Source of the DNA: Camellia lanceoleosa
Lineage: Eukaryota; Streptophyta; Magnoliopsida; Ericales; Theaceae
Reading direction: 5' to 3'
Assembly: GCA_025200525.1 (NCBI GenBank)
Contig: CM045758.1
Coordinates: 4,022,706 to 4,086,705 of the forward strand
Length of the DNA: 64,000 nucleotides
The position numbers and the translations under genes are program-made. Under the pieces are notes generated by a model, which did no database searches, was not told where the DNA came from, and was given only the letters and a program-made list of their open reading frames with translations. Each line of letters starts with the position of its first letter. The first letter of the stretch is position 1. This document shows positions 34,232 through 45,489 of this stretch, one piece after another.

Positions 34232-35189
34232 TTTAGAGAACTTGACTCGAACTCATGATATTTGGTTTTGACTACACTTGTGTGTTTCTTTGCATTGCAT
34301 TTGCATTGGTGCGCCTAGGACACCGTGTTTGCCTTTTGCTATTCCTGAGCGGTTTGCCAGAGGCTACGTGCCATAAGGCTTACCGGTTACGGGCTCTACC
34401 AGTATGGGAACACAAACCCCGGTTTTACCGGGGCACCCTTTTGACCATTCGACCTAATGCATATTCGGAATCCATAGTGATCATTCCAAATTAGGACAGG
34501 TTGCTTACCCAATATAGGTTGTTTGAAACCGCTGCGTGCGTAGTGAAACCCTAGCTCTTGACAAAATAGAACAGGGAAACCCTACCCCAACATAGGCGTG
34601 TTTTGGCTCTCACTTATCTGTTATGTGCTTTTAGTGTGCGTCTCTACAGGGAAATGCATGTATCAGTTTATGAGTTTGGGCATCAGGCCTGCGGGCATCA
34701 GTCAGTGTTTGAGAATCAGTTATCTGCGGGTATCAGATTCAGTTTTCAGGGACAGTGATTCAGGGATAATGATCAGTGTTGGAGGAAAGTGTGTATTCAG
34801 CTTATCGATCGTGTGTTGTTATGTCCGACTGTGTGTTGTGTGTTTATTTTAAGCTGTTATGCTGTCCGTTTGTTTGGTTATTTATTTCCTTATTGCTTTA
34901 TTTATCTTTTTGCTAGGGCAGTTTTAGCACAATTGCTTCAAACCAAGCAGATATTTCCCAAGCACTCTGGACAAGAGGTCATCGACTCAATCGATCTGAG
35001 GATCTGGTTGACGAACAGCCAGTGTTTCATTCTCTACCGCCGGTTGTCAGACGGAGGCCGAGAAAGCGCAGTGTGTCTAAGCAAAGGTTACCAGAGTAGT
35101 GGTCTACCCTAGCAGTGAACAGTCGGGCTCAGGTCTCAGTTTCTGCCATAGAAATACACATACCAGTCAGTCAGCAGGATCAACAGAAC
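34232..35189. other. Leader between PBS and gag
   Basis: Open frames at 34,598-35,112 are shifted and unrecognised. In Tat elements a long leader or a decayed N-terminal gag part is usual. A run of cagtNNtcag words lies at 34,660-34,780. No separate gene is supported. Confidence 0.4.
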
Positions 35190-36558
35190 ATGGCCGGAAT
35201 GGAAGAAATGATGCGCCAACTCCAAGAGAATATGAAGCAAATGCAGGAGGACGCTGTCCGCCAAGCAGAGTTCTCTAAACAGCATGCCACAATCATGGCC
35301 CAACAAAGTGAACTAATTACTGGCCGACAACAAAGAAGTCGAGCATCACCTCACATCCAATCCTCCCCACTGTGGGTCCCACGCTCTAGCAGACACCAAC
35401 TACCCAGAATGTCCTGCCAAATACCCAGAACATTTTGCCAAATGTCCATGCCGCTCAAGAAGACACACACATTCCAACGGGGCTAGCTCCACCCCTGCTT
35501 CCACCTCAATTATCCAAGGCACATACACCCGTCAACCACCCGGACTCTCCCTTCGAGTTCGGAGTAGACCCTACAGCACTGAAATTGAGCAAGCTCAAGA
35601 AGCTATTCAAAAAATCCCAGGGAGTAAGGCTATCCCGGATATCGAGGACGGATATACCGATGTGGCTGTGATGTTGCCGGATAGATTCAAAATGCCGCAG
35701 ATCGATCGCTTCGACGGATCTGGGGATCCCATGGTCCACCTCCAGCTATTCTCAGATATACTACGGCCAATGGGCCTAACCAGACCGCTTGTGGCCGCTA
35801 TCTGGTATGCGAAATTGGAGGATGATGTCAAGCGAAGTTGGGATAAAATGGCCGAGGCCTTTGTTGCGCAATACTCTTACAACACGCAAATCGAGATTAC
35901 AACCCGTGATCTCGAAACAACAAGGCAAGAGCCCAAAGAGAGCTTCTCAGATTTTGTGACCCAGTGGAGGGCGAAGGCCTCGATGATGACTCTAAGGCCC
36001 ACCGATAAGGACCAGATCAAGATGATTGTGCACAATCTCCAGCCAAAACTGATACAAAAAATGATTGTGCTCCCCTTTCCCACTTTTTCGGATCTGCATG
36101 AGATAGGGGTACAAATTGAAGATGCAATGAAACAGGGTCTGATTAACCAAGACAGGGAGCAACCCCGAAGAACCTTTAACCTCAACAACAATGCAGGCCC
36201 GAGTGGCGCTGCAACTACAAGAACTTCGGAGGTAAGTATGGTCGCCACCATTCCCCCTCCCCTTCCAAGGCCCATGGCAACCACACCCTTCTCTGGTGCG
36301 TCCGGAAGCAGTACACAGACCACCAAATACCAACCCAGAGGCCAAAGAACCTTCACCCCATTGTACATGCCCCTGTCCAAGGCTCTAGGGGTCTTAATCA
36401 GAAAAGGGCATCTAAAACCCTCGAGCCGAGGTCGCTACAAATCCACTTCCCCACTCACAACCCACCCAACATCAAGATATCACCAAAGAATACACGGTCA
36501 TGACACCGACCAATGTTTCAAATTGCGTCACGAGATTCAAGATCTCGTTGACAAATAG
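35190..36558 (+). pseudogene. Retrotransposon gag (capsid region)
   Basis: This would form the virus-like particle that packages element RNA in the cytoplasm. An N-terminal coiled-coil stretch (MEEMMRQLQENMKQMQEDAV, 35,202-35,261) is followed, after frameshifts at about 35,330-35,660, by the retrotransposon gag domain (35,662-36,160). Its motifs include PDRFKMPQIDRFDGSGDPM, RSWDKMAEAFVAQYSYN and ETTRQEPKESFSDFVTQWR. The C-terminal part has HDTDQCFKLRHEIQDL, typical of Tat gag. It ends at a TAG (36,556-36,558) that is read through in the same frame by the next segment. Confidence 0.9.
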
Positions 36559-37702
36559 GTGATTTTGCCACCAGAAAGACCCAATGTCACAACCAACCCA
36601 CTCCCTACACACAACCAAGCTCCACCTCCCAAAAGAATCAACTTTATCCAGACTGGGGTCGTGTCTTACGATCCTAGCATCTATATCACTCCTTCCCATC
36701 TACCTAAGCCGGAGGTGCTCCTTCCCGACTGCATTGACTTTTTGTGCATGCTAGACATCTCTGCAACCCAACCTGAGCCAATGGTGGCGGCTGTTGAAGA
36801 CAGCGCAGATGAGATTGCAGAGGAGGATGGAACTGTTGAGTCAGGATTTGAGCAGTATGGGAATTTTACTGGGGAAGCCTACGATCCGAGCGATTACATT
36901 TTGTCAGCAGGCCAGTTTGAGCCAAGTGTAGAATTGCCAGAGAGAGCAAAACTGTGTGTGATCCAGGGGGATAGATTTGAGCAAGGAACGGATGATTTAA
37001 CGGCTGTAGAAAAGGGTTTTTCCAACCTCCAGTTTTTCAATGACCAGGAATCAGGGGACGCAGCAGTCAACTGGTTTGATTATGAGGAATCGGCAGAGGC
37101 TACCGGATGGCTAGATGATCAACCGGATGTTGTAGAGTTCCAATAGGGCCCGGCAGGGGCGAGGGTATCAATTGTGGCCGGAAGGGCCGGAAGTCAGAGT
37201 ACATTGCCGGAGAGCGCCGGTACGAAGAATTTCGCTCAGAATGCAGGGAAAGCTGAACAACAAACTGCGCCGATGCAGGTGGAACAAGAAAAATTTTGGG
37301 ATTCTGAGAGAACCAGCAAAGCCAAAGCCCATGAGGAATCAAAATCCGTGGGCACGAGCGAGAGATCTTTGCGAGCATGTGGGAAATTTGAAATCTTGCG
37401 GTACAATCATGCCGGAGCCAGACAGATGTCTGTTGGTTGCTCACGGGATGTGGTGGGAAGACGATGATTTATGTCTTGCCCACACAGACGAGGATTGGGG
37501 GAACAATCAACCAGACGACACCTGGTATCTCGATGAGGTTGATCACATGACAAGAAGCGGGCGGTATTTCAAGCCTCCGCACCTAGACCAACCAGAGACA
37601 TCTAGGAAGGATAAGGAAACTAAAAAGCAGAAAGAAAAGCAGATCGAAGAAGAAGCTGTACTAAAGCAGCTGAAGAAGATACAAGCAGACATCTCCATCT
37701 AG
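36559..37702 (+). pseudogene. gag-protease linker region
   Basis: The frame of gag continues after the TAG with PPERPNVTTNPLPTHNQAP and GVVSYDPSIYITPSHLPKP, then a stretch rich in acidic residues. A stop lies at 37,144-37,146. After a frame change, 37,172-37,702 holds DDTWYLDEVDHMTRSGRYF and a Lys/Glu-rich coil, ending at TAG 37,700-37,702 where Trp is expected before GLLMAS. This is the linker seen in Tat polyproteins. It has no known enzymatic role. Confidence 0.8.
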
Positions 37703-39289
37703 GGACTGCTTATGGCATCACGAGTGCACAGACAGGCTGTTCTATCTGCTATGGACAACGCCAAACTCTCTATAGATACCACACCAGAGCAGCTAGTTGG
37801 ACTAGTCTTTCCGGAAAGAGTTACCCCGATGCTGACTTTTTCTGACAAAGAACTGCCACCTGAGGGTGCGAACCACAATAAACCACTCTATATCTCTGTG
37901 GAGTGTAGAAATAAATGGATACTGGTGGTTCTTGTTGATACTGGATCCGCCATCAACGTGTGCCCGGCAAGGACAGCGTATGCGATCGGTTTGAAGACTG
38001 CAGACTTTATACCGACAGCCCAGGTAATTTGGGCATATGACAACACGAGCCGAGAAGTCATGGGGACAGTAAAGATCCAGACTAAGGTTGGGCCAGGACA
38101 ACATGAGATAGACTTCCACGTCTTAGAAGTTTCGGCAACCTTCAATCTGCTTTTGGGGCGGCCGTGGTTGCACCAGGTGAAGGCCGTCTCGTCTACTCTG
38201 CATCAGATGGTGAAATACCCCTATGAAAAGGGAGTAGCCATTGTTTTCGGGAATTCATCGATCCATCCACCTTCGGAGGTGTCTACACCAGTCCTGGAAA
38301 TTGAGCACGGCATGGAAGATGTGTTTGTGTCAGGGTTTACCTTAGCTGAGGCTCGGGTTGTGCAAAACATCATGGCTGTTAATGAGGGAGTATATGTCAG
38401 TGCTCAATCTGTATACCTCATGAATAAGCTTCAACACATCCCCGGGATGGGATTGGGAAAGAGCGGCCGGAAGGGCATCGCAGCATTGGCCGAAGTGCCA
38501 CACAACCCCCATACCTTTGGCTTGGGTTATCTGCCCACCAAAGAGGATTGGATAAGAAAGGGAAAGGAAATGGCTGGGAGAGCCAGAGCGAAGAAGGCGG
38601 GGAAGCCCTTTGACTTAATGCACCGACCCATTCAGGGTACCCTAAACGGACGCTTTGTCCGGGAGGAGGAAGACTTTCCGTTTTGTGGCTTCCCAGAGCC
38701 GTGGCTGAACGTGAAGAAGAAGCGTGTGCCAGGTTTTGAGATTTTCTTTGACCTACAATTATCCGGGGATGATGTTGCCGAAGAGCAGATAGACCCATCA
38801 GCTGAGGTTGAGCAGTGTAAGGAAGTGGATTCCGAGGGCGCTGAAATTGAAATGAGGGTAGCACTGGCTTGTCTACTTTCAGATCCTCTGATCGACCAGA
38901 AGTGCTTGGGGGATAACTTCTCGATTTCCATGATTGGGAATGAAATGGCTGCGGGCCTACCAGCAACTATTTTGGATGCATCTATCGCACCCTCTCTCAC
39001 TTGGCAATACGAAGAGGGATTTTTGTCCAGCAGCACCGGGTCAGGTAGTGAGCCGGAATCTGATTCCACCGAATCTTGTGAGTCGGAATCAGGTTCCAGC
39101 TCGACTGAGTCTGAGTCTGGTAATCCTGGGGATGATAACCCGGATGCCATAATCTTGTCTAGGTCGTCTTTTTCTTTCTCTTTCGAGTCTGTTGTAACCG
39201 AGGAATCGGACGATTTGGATGTGCTTAATGAGAATCAAGTAGCTGTGGTTTCTGAGTACTTTTTCTGTGCCCTTGAATTATTGCATTAA
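37703..39289 (+). pseudogene. Retrotransposon aspartic protease with G-patch-like segment
   Basis: This would cleave the gag-pol polyprotein. The frame begins GLLMASRVHRQAVLSAM. The active-site motif VLVDTGSAINVCPART lies near 37,930-37,980, and the flap/C-terminal motif NLLLGRPWLHQVK near 38,140. A G-patch-like stretch, IPGMGLGKSGRKG (about 38,435), follows; this occurs in Tat-lineage elements and may bind RNA. The end is a Ser/Glu-rich low-complexity tail (39,025-39,150). The 525-codon frame is intact, the longest undamaged piece of pol. It leaves frame near 39,270 and the next segment continues in another frame. Confidence 0.92.
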
Positions 39290-40699
39290 CTCAGACTTTC
39301 AAAACTTTGATGAAAACGACGAGGACGAAATTCCTCCGGTTTTGCAACGCTTAATTGAACAAGAGCAGGAGAGATTTGCTAAACCCCTAATGGATGAAAT
39401 CACTACTATAAATGTTGGTATTGAGGAGGACCCGCGGCTGGTCCAGATCGGGTCCACGTTGTCTTCGGAGGAACGCGAGCACTTAGTCGCTTTATTAAAA
39501 GATTTCAAAGATGTTTTCGCGTGGTCCTACGAAGACATGCTCGATCGATCCCGAGATTGTACAAGACCGGATCCCTCTTGACCGAGGCCACTACCAAGCA
39601 AAAACTCAGAAGGATCCGCCCGGATTGGGTCCTCAAGATTAAGGAAGAGGTCACCAAGCAAATCGACGCAAGCTTCCTGCTGGTATCCGAATACCCGACT
39701 TGGTTGGCCAACATTGTTCCAGTGCCAAAGAAGGATGGCAGAATCCGAGTATGTGTGGATTTCAGGGATTTGAACAGAGCCAGTCCGAAGGACGACTTTC
39801 CCTTGCCACATATTGATGAGTTAGTGGACTTCACGGCAGGGCATGCTTTGCTCTCATTCATGGATGGTTTCTCAGGGTACAATCAGATAGTGATGGCACC
39901 AGAAGATCGGGAAAAGACTGCATTCACCACCCCGTGGGGGACATACTGCTACAGAGTGATGCCGTTTGGGTTGAAGAATGCTGGAGCTACTTATCAATGA
40001 GCTGCGACCACAATATTGCACGACATGATCCACAAAGAGGTTGAGGTGTACGTGGACGACATGATTGTCAAGTCTAAAGATAGAGAGGGCTACTACACCG
40101 CCTTGCAAAAGTTCTTTCAAAGGATCAAAGAATTCCGGTTGCGGCTGAATCCTCAGAAATGTACGTTTGGTGTTACAGTGGGAAAAATGCTGGGGTTTCT
40201 GATTACACAGAGAGGTATCGAAGTCGACCCTTCCAAAATCAAGGCCATCTTAGAAATGCCACCACCAAGGACTGAAAAGGAGGTGCGAGGCTTTCTGGGT
40301 AAAGTGCAATTCATAAGATGGTTTATCTCAAAATTAACCTTGACTTGTGAACCACTTTTTGGCCTCCTGAAGAAAGGAAAGAAATTCCAATCGGACGGCC
40401 GATGCCAAGCTACTTTTGAACAGATCAAGGAATACTTACAGAACCCGCCCGTGTTGTCACCACCAGAGCTGGAGAGACCGTTGATATTGTACCTTTCAGT
40501 GACTGAGACCACAATGGGTTGTATGCTCGCGCAAGAATCAGAGGACAAAGTGGAGAGAGCCATCTACTATCTGAGCAAGAAGATATTAGAGTATGAGACT
40601 CGCTACACACCATTGGAGAAGGCTTGCTTAACTTTGGTATGGACTACCAGGAAGCAAAGGCACTACCTGTTAGCTCACTCCGTAATGTTGGTTTCATGA
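39267..40699 (+). pseudogene. Retrotransposon reverse transcriptase
   Basis: RNA-dependent DNA polymerase domain. The connection segment (39,267-39,540) ends with DVFAWSYEDM, then two frameshifts (about 39,541 and 39,585). Palm and finger motifs follow: TWLANIVPVPKKDGRIRVCV, FRDLNRASPKDDFPLPHID, FMDGFSGYNQI and VMPFGLKNAGATYQ. A TGA (39,998-40,000) replaces a conserved Arg. The catalytic YVDD is intact at about 40,048-40,059. The thumb and connection run to a second TGA at 40,697-40,699, again at a conserved Arg. Both stops fit CGA to TGA. Confidence 0.95.
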
Positions 40700-41640
40700 C
40701 TCGAGCCCATCAAATATCTTTTCGAGAAACCAGCACTTACGAGTAGGCTAGCTCGTTGGTTTCTGTTGCTCTCTGAATTCGACCTGAAATATGTGACACG
40801 CAAGTCAGTCAAGGAAAGAGCAGTAGCAGAATTCTTAGCCAACCACCCAGTGGAAGGGGGTGAAGCAATCGAGTACTTATTCCCAGATGAAGCCATTTTG
40901 CACATCGACGATGAAACTTGGACGATATACTTTGACGGAGCATCAAATCAGTACGGGTATGTGATAGGAGTGTTGCTGATAGCACCTGACAAGTCCTGTA
41001 TCCCTCTAGCCTTCAAACTCCGGTTCAAAGTCTTGAACAACGAAGCAGAATATGAGGCATGCATTGCCGGTCTAGAAGCAGCCCTGGAACTAGGGGTAAG
41101 ACGGTTGGACGTCATCGGGGACTCGAACCTTGTTGTGTCTCAAGCAAAAGGAGACTGGAAAGTCAAAGAAGAAAAGATGATGATGTACCACCAGACCTTG
41201 GATTTGTTAATTCCTCGGTTTGAGAAGCTAAACTTTGCTCATCTACTAAGAGAGAACAACAGGTTCGCAGATTCTTTAGCAACTCTATCTTCCATGATAG
41301 ACATCCCGTTCGGAGTCCGGATGCGTCCCGTCATCATTGACCAGAAATTTGCACTAGCCTACGAGTCGATTGCTGCTATAGATAAGGCTCAGGACGAAAA
41401 CCCCTGGTATTATGACATTTGGAATTTCTTGGAGAAAGAAGCATACCCGCCAGGGGTGAATGCCACAGATAAAAGGGCAATCAGAAGAATGGTCGTTCAG
41501 TTCATCATCTGTGGGGGTAAGCTGTATAAGAGAGGTTATTTGGGAATGTATAAGTTGTGTGTCGATGCCGAAGAATTGAAGCACCTAATGGAGGCCATCC
41601 ATGGAGGGGAATGCGGTGCGCATATGAAAGTGAGTAATGC
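40700..41640 (+). pseudogene. Retrotransposon RNase H and linker to integrase
   Basis: After LEPIKYLFEKPALTSRLARW, an archaeal-type RNase H follows, as usual in Tat elements, with IYFDGASNQYGYVIG (first Asp), LNNEAEYEACIAGLEAAL (Glu), VIGDSNLVVSQ (Asp) and ENNRFADSLATLS (last Asp). It would degrade the RNA strand during cDNA synthesis. All catalytic residues seem present. A segment with EAIHGGECGAHMK (His part of the integrase zinc finger) ends near 41,630, where the frame shifts. Confidence 0.9.
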
Positions 41641-42611
41641 TAGCACGGAAGATCCTCAAACAGGGTTACTACTGGTCCACCATGGAGGAGGACTGTATCG
41701 GTTTTGTTTGGCGATGCCACAAATGTCAAATTCATGCAAATCGCATGAACATTCCGCTGTCGAAGCTATACAATATGATTTCGCCATGGCCATTTTCAGT
41801 CTGGGGAATTGATGTGATCGGGGCTGTCACTCCGAAGGGGTCAAATGGGCATGAGTTCATCCTGGTCGCGATAGATTACTTCACGAAGTGGGTTGAGGCC
41901 CAATCCTATGCGGTGTTGAAAGCTTCACATGTTGCGAAGTTTATCAGAAACAACATCATCTGTCGCTACGGAGTCCCAAATGAGATAATTTCAAATAACG
42001 GTTCCCACTTCAAGAAGGAAGTGATTGACTTGTTGGAAAAATACAACGTGGCTTTTCATAAGTCATCTACCTATCGGCCACAAACCAATGGAGCGGTTAA
42101 GGCCGCCAACAAGAATATCAAACACATATTACAGAAGATGGTAGAAACCTACCGGGACTGGCCAGATAAGCTGTCGTTTGCTCTGTGGGGCTACCAGACT
42201 TCAATTAGAACTTCTACTGGGGCGACTCCGTATTCATTGGTTTATGGGATGGAGGCCGTTCTACCTATCGAAATTGAGGTTCCGTCTTTGCGAGTATTAG
42301 CTGAGTGTCAAATAGCTGAAGCAGATTGGCAGCAGAGCAGGTTTGAAGAACTCATGCTCTTTGATGAGAGAAGACTGAAAGCACTATACCATGTTCAAGG
42401 TTATCAGCGCAGAATTGCTCGGGCTTTCAACAAGAAAGTTAAGTCCAAGAATCTAAAGAAAGGAGATTTGGTGCTCGAGGACAACCGAGCTCCCATCCAC
42501 GACCCAAGGGGCAAGTTCAGACCCAATTGGACTGGTCCCTACATCATTAAGTCTATCTGGTCAGGTGGAGCTATGGTTCTGATAGATTTAGATGGCCTAG
42601 AGTTCTCATAA
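41637..42611 (+). pseudogene. Retrotransposon integrase with two substituted catalytic residues
   Basis: This would insert cDNA into the genome. The zinc-finger Cys pair (CHKCQIHAN) is followed by the DDE core: GIDVIGAVTP (first Asp present), IISNNGSHFK and RPQTNGAVKAANKNIK. In the second motif Asp is replaced by Asn (AAT, 41,994-41,996), and in the third the catalytic Glu by Lys (AAG, 42,099-42,101); both fit G-to-A changes. The frame otherwise runs cleanly for 324 codons, through GKFRPNWTGPY, to TAA at 42,609-42,611, with NMDKLKKYY just after. The integrase would be inactive. Confidence 0.93.
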
Positions 42612-43386
42612 CCGATCAATATGGACAAGTTGAAGAAATATTACCCTTGAGAGGCTCGCTATGCCGAAAACTCGAAAGGGCGACCTAGGCAAAACTTAGA
42701 GCACAAAAAATTTGAAATTATAAAAACTGAGCTCGCAAGGTTGAAAACCCGCAAAGGGCGGCCTTGGCAAAAGTTAGAGCGTAAAATGAGAGTGAAAATA
42801 CCCGAGTGAACCTGAGCCTGAACTACGTAAGGCTTGATTCCCATCTTTGGGATACGTAGGCAACTTCATCCTGAAGTTCAGCCATAAACTTTTCCCCGAT
42901 CAACTTTGTCCATTTGATCATCTCAGTCATCTTCGTCTATCAGCATTCATCGTGATCTCCGGTGCAATGCTTTTCAGACTAGGGGCAACTTTCCGTTGCT
43001 GTGCGGTGCTACGGTACTATTCAGACTAGGGGCAACTTGCCAGTTACTAGGATCTGGGGTTGTGCATCTCGGTGACAGATCTCAGGCGTGTCCAGTTCTG
43101 ATCCATATCGAAAATGGTTTTGAAAAGTTTTAATAAAGGTTGACTTTGTTCAAATTAATCTTTTTACAACTAAGACCATTTTTGGACCAAAGCAGAAAAT
43201 TCTCAGTACCCACAACCTTCAATTTCATTGATTTCAAAACAGAGTTCTCATGTTCTTGCATACAAATTGAAGTTGCTTTTTTATTACATTCATAAAGAAA
43301 ACTTGAAAGTACTGGTAAAGCAATAAATCTAGGGCATAGATAAGTCAGGTGTCCCTGCACCCCCTTCCAGAGCTGGTCAAAGCCTC
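42612..43386. other. Post-pol non-coding segment
   Basis: It contains two diverged copies of the block aaaNggcgNccttaggcaaaacttagag (about 42,673-42,710 and 42,755-42,785) and two of ttcagactaggggcaactt (about 42,970 and 43,018). No protein is supported. It separates pol from the convergent antisense gene and may hold termination signals for both. Confidence 0.55.
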
Positions 43387-44645
43387 TTATGCCAAGCTGG
43401 GCCCTTCCTGTGCCTCTTCATTAAGCCAATGCAAGCACTCGTCAGACAAAGTGCAACTGAAAGTGGGAGCGGGAGCCAGGAGCTCTCTAGTCCTCCATCT
43501 TTGTGGCATACTGGCAAGTGCGCCGAACAAGAATGTGGTAGGATACTCTATCCCCTCTGGCGGGCAAGTCTGATCATGACCGAACTGGCGTTGGAATTGG
43601 AACGGAAAGTAGAACACACAAAGGTCGTACCAATCACCGATCTCGGTCTCGGGACATGCTATAGCTCATTCTTGGGAGATTGAGCCAAGGCGGCGCCAAG
43701 CAATGCGATCTGCAGACAAATTGCACATCCAGTCGAACCACCATCCCTCATCAAGGGCATCGACTAGGCGTTGTCGAAAGAAGTAGCCGCGGGCTGAGTA
43801 GGCTGGACAAGAGTCCACAACCTGCAATTTATCCATCAACCATACCTGGGGAGGGATGAAAAATGAGAGAATAAAGAATAGAGAGATATACGATGAGAGA
43901 AAAGTAAGAAAGGGGTTTTGTGAAAAAAAAAAAACAAGCCTGAGGGCCGAGTGATGTGAGCAATACATATGTGAGATTGGGTGGGAAACATTACCTGCAG
44001 CGATGCGGACTCCCCATAAACCCGGTCGCCTCCGCGATAGAAAGCATCTAAGCCCATCGCTGTCTCGCCAATGTCATGGCGATGCAGCTCTTTCCTTCCT
44101 TCAAGCCTTGAGCAACTTCAATCAGACGAATGCTAGATCCACTAAAGCCTGGGGCAAGCAAAAAGTGAGATAGCATGCACAAGCAAAGGGCGTGTTGCCG
44201 AAAACCTTGCCAATGATGGTTGCCACGGTCATCGGCATCAGAAAAGCGATGAATCAAGCCGAGGATGTCCAATTCCCCGTTGCAGATCAGAGACCGAGTG
44301 TCATGCATGGTGAGCCCACACATCCGCCCTAAAGCTTGGGCGTGGCCGAAGCGAAACTGAGGCAAAATTTTCTCATAGCGTTCAGATTCCATCAAAACTT
44401 GAAAATCTTCGAAAGTTGGACATACCTCTTGCCCGCCAAAGCTAAAAACATGTGTTACCGAGTTCCAAAACCTCGCCGCGGCATGAAAGAAGGGAAGGTG
44501 CAGCGGAGTGTGGCTCAGCGTGAATAGTGCATTTAAGCCGAAGCCTCGGAAGTTTAACTTTTCCGAGCCATCTAGGGAAGCGATCCAAGCTGTGAGATTT
44601 TCGACGAGAAACGCCTCTATTTTGGTGCAAAACTGAGATGAAATG
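43387..44645 (-). pseudogene. Antisense DUF7745-like gene in the retrotransposon
   Basis: A plant-specific protein of unknown function, often carried by large transposons. Exon 1 (about 44,645-43,995) reads EAFLVENLTAWIASL, FFHAAARFWNSVTHVFSFGG, FRFGHAQALGRMCGLTMHD, HWQGFRQHALCLCMLSHFLL and GLKEGKSCIAMTLA. One base is lost near 44,065; beyond it the frame resumes as MGLDAFYRGGDRVYGESASL and ends at a CAG/GTAAT donor. Exon 2 (43,845-43,387) starts VWLMDKLQVVDSCPAYSARG and has WMCNLSADRIAWRR, then frameshifts near 43,670-43,620. No start ATG is evident; the frame is open to about 44,651. The gene is antisense to gag-pol and convergent with it. The family call rests on remembered similarity and should be tested by profile search. 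Confidence 0.65.
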
Positions 44646-45489
44646 AATCAACTACGAGGCTGGGACTTTTAAAGAGGATAGGGCACTGTTCGGGGGACAC
44701 GTGTCGAAAAACTGGTGGTTGCTGAGCTAAGTGGCCGGCCGGCCACCTTTTCTGGTAGGCCGGCCACCCCTCTCCTCTCCAATGCAAAAAGCTGGCCGGC
44801 CAGCTCCCAAAGGTGGTCGACCATGCTGCAAAGTGTGTCTTTGGTCCTGTTCTACCCTCTAGAAGGAAGTTCCCAACATTTGCATGCATCGGGAGTGTCG
44901 AAGGCCTCCATTTCCCTCAGTTTCGGATGCGTTTCGTCACCCAGATCGTCCGAAATGCACTTTGTTTATAGAGTTGTTGTTAAGTCTTGCTTATCGAGTT
45001 GTTGCTTTGCTTATCGAGTTGTTGTTTTGTTGGTTGAGATGTCTCGTTTATCGAGTTGTTAAGTTTTGTTGAGCTGTCGAGTTTCGTGCATTGAGTTGTT
45101 GTTTAAACAATTTTGTTGTGCCTTACTTATCGAGTTGTCAACTTTGTTGTGTTTTGCTTATCGAGTTGTAAACTTGCTAAGGTTTCGTTATTTTTTAGTG
45201 AGTTAAGTTGTCTAGTTTATTGTTTCGGTTCGTTACCTGACTTGGCAAATACACCATGCACATTTCCATTCAATCTCATTTTCGTGCAAAAAGATGCGAT
45301 GCGATGCTAAGAACACAAAATACAACACTTTTTCAAAAGCTGTTTCATTCCATCATGCTTCCTTTGTTACAACATTTTTTACAACAAGGGTACAAGTTTT
45401 ACAGAAAGTAAAACTGCCTAACAATGTACAATGTGCTATAACTACTAGTAAAAAGGTAAATAAAGCAGGGAACAACTGTATCAATGCTC
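44646..45489. other. Region upstream of the DUF7745-like gene
   Basis: GGCCGGCC clusters at 44,733, 44,758 and 44,794 lie about 90-150 bp upstream of the gene. From 44,960 to 45,230 a loose repeat of tatcgagttgttg alternates with gttttg-type words (at least six copies). Downstream lies the 3' end of the antisense PMD gene. No other gene is supported. Confidence 0.55.
44733..44801 (-). promoter_or_regulatory. GGCCGGCC-rich upstream element of the DUF7745-like gene
   Basis: GGCCGGCCGGCC at 44,733-44,744, GGCCGGCC at 44,758-44,765 and at 44,794-44,801. The block gtggccggccggccacctt followed by ttctggtaggccggcca closely matches 49,487-49,521, upstream of the antisense PMD gene. A promoter role is inferred from the shared position. 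Confidence 0.55.

Noticed and set aside
35877..36380. Minus-strand ORFs opposite gag
   Set aside because: Shadow frames of the gag domain, which has clear family motifs on the plus strand.
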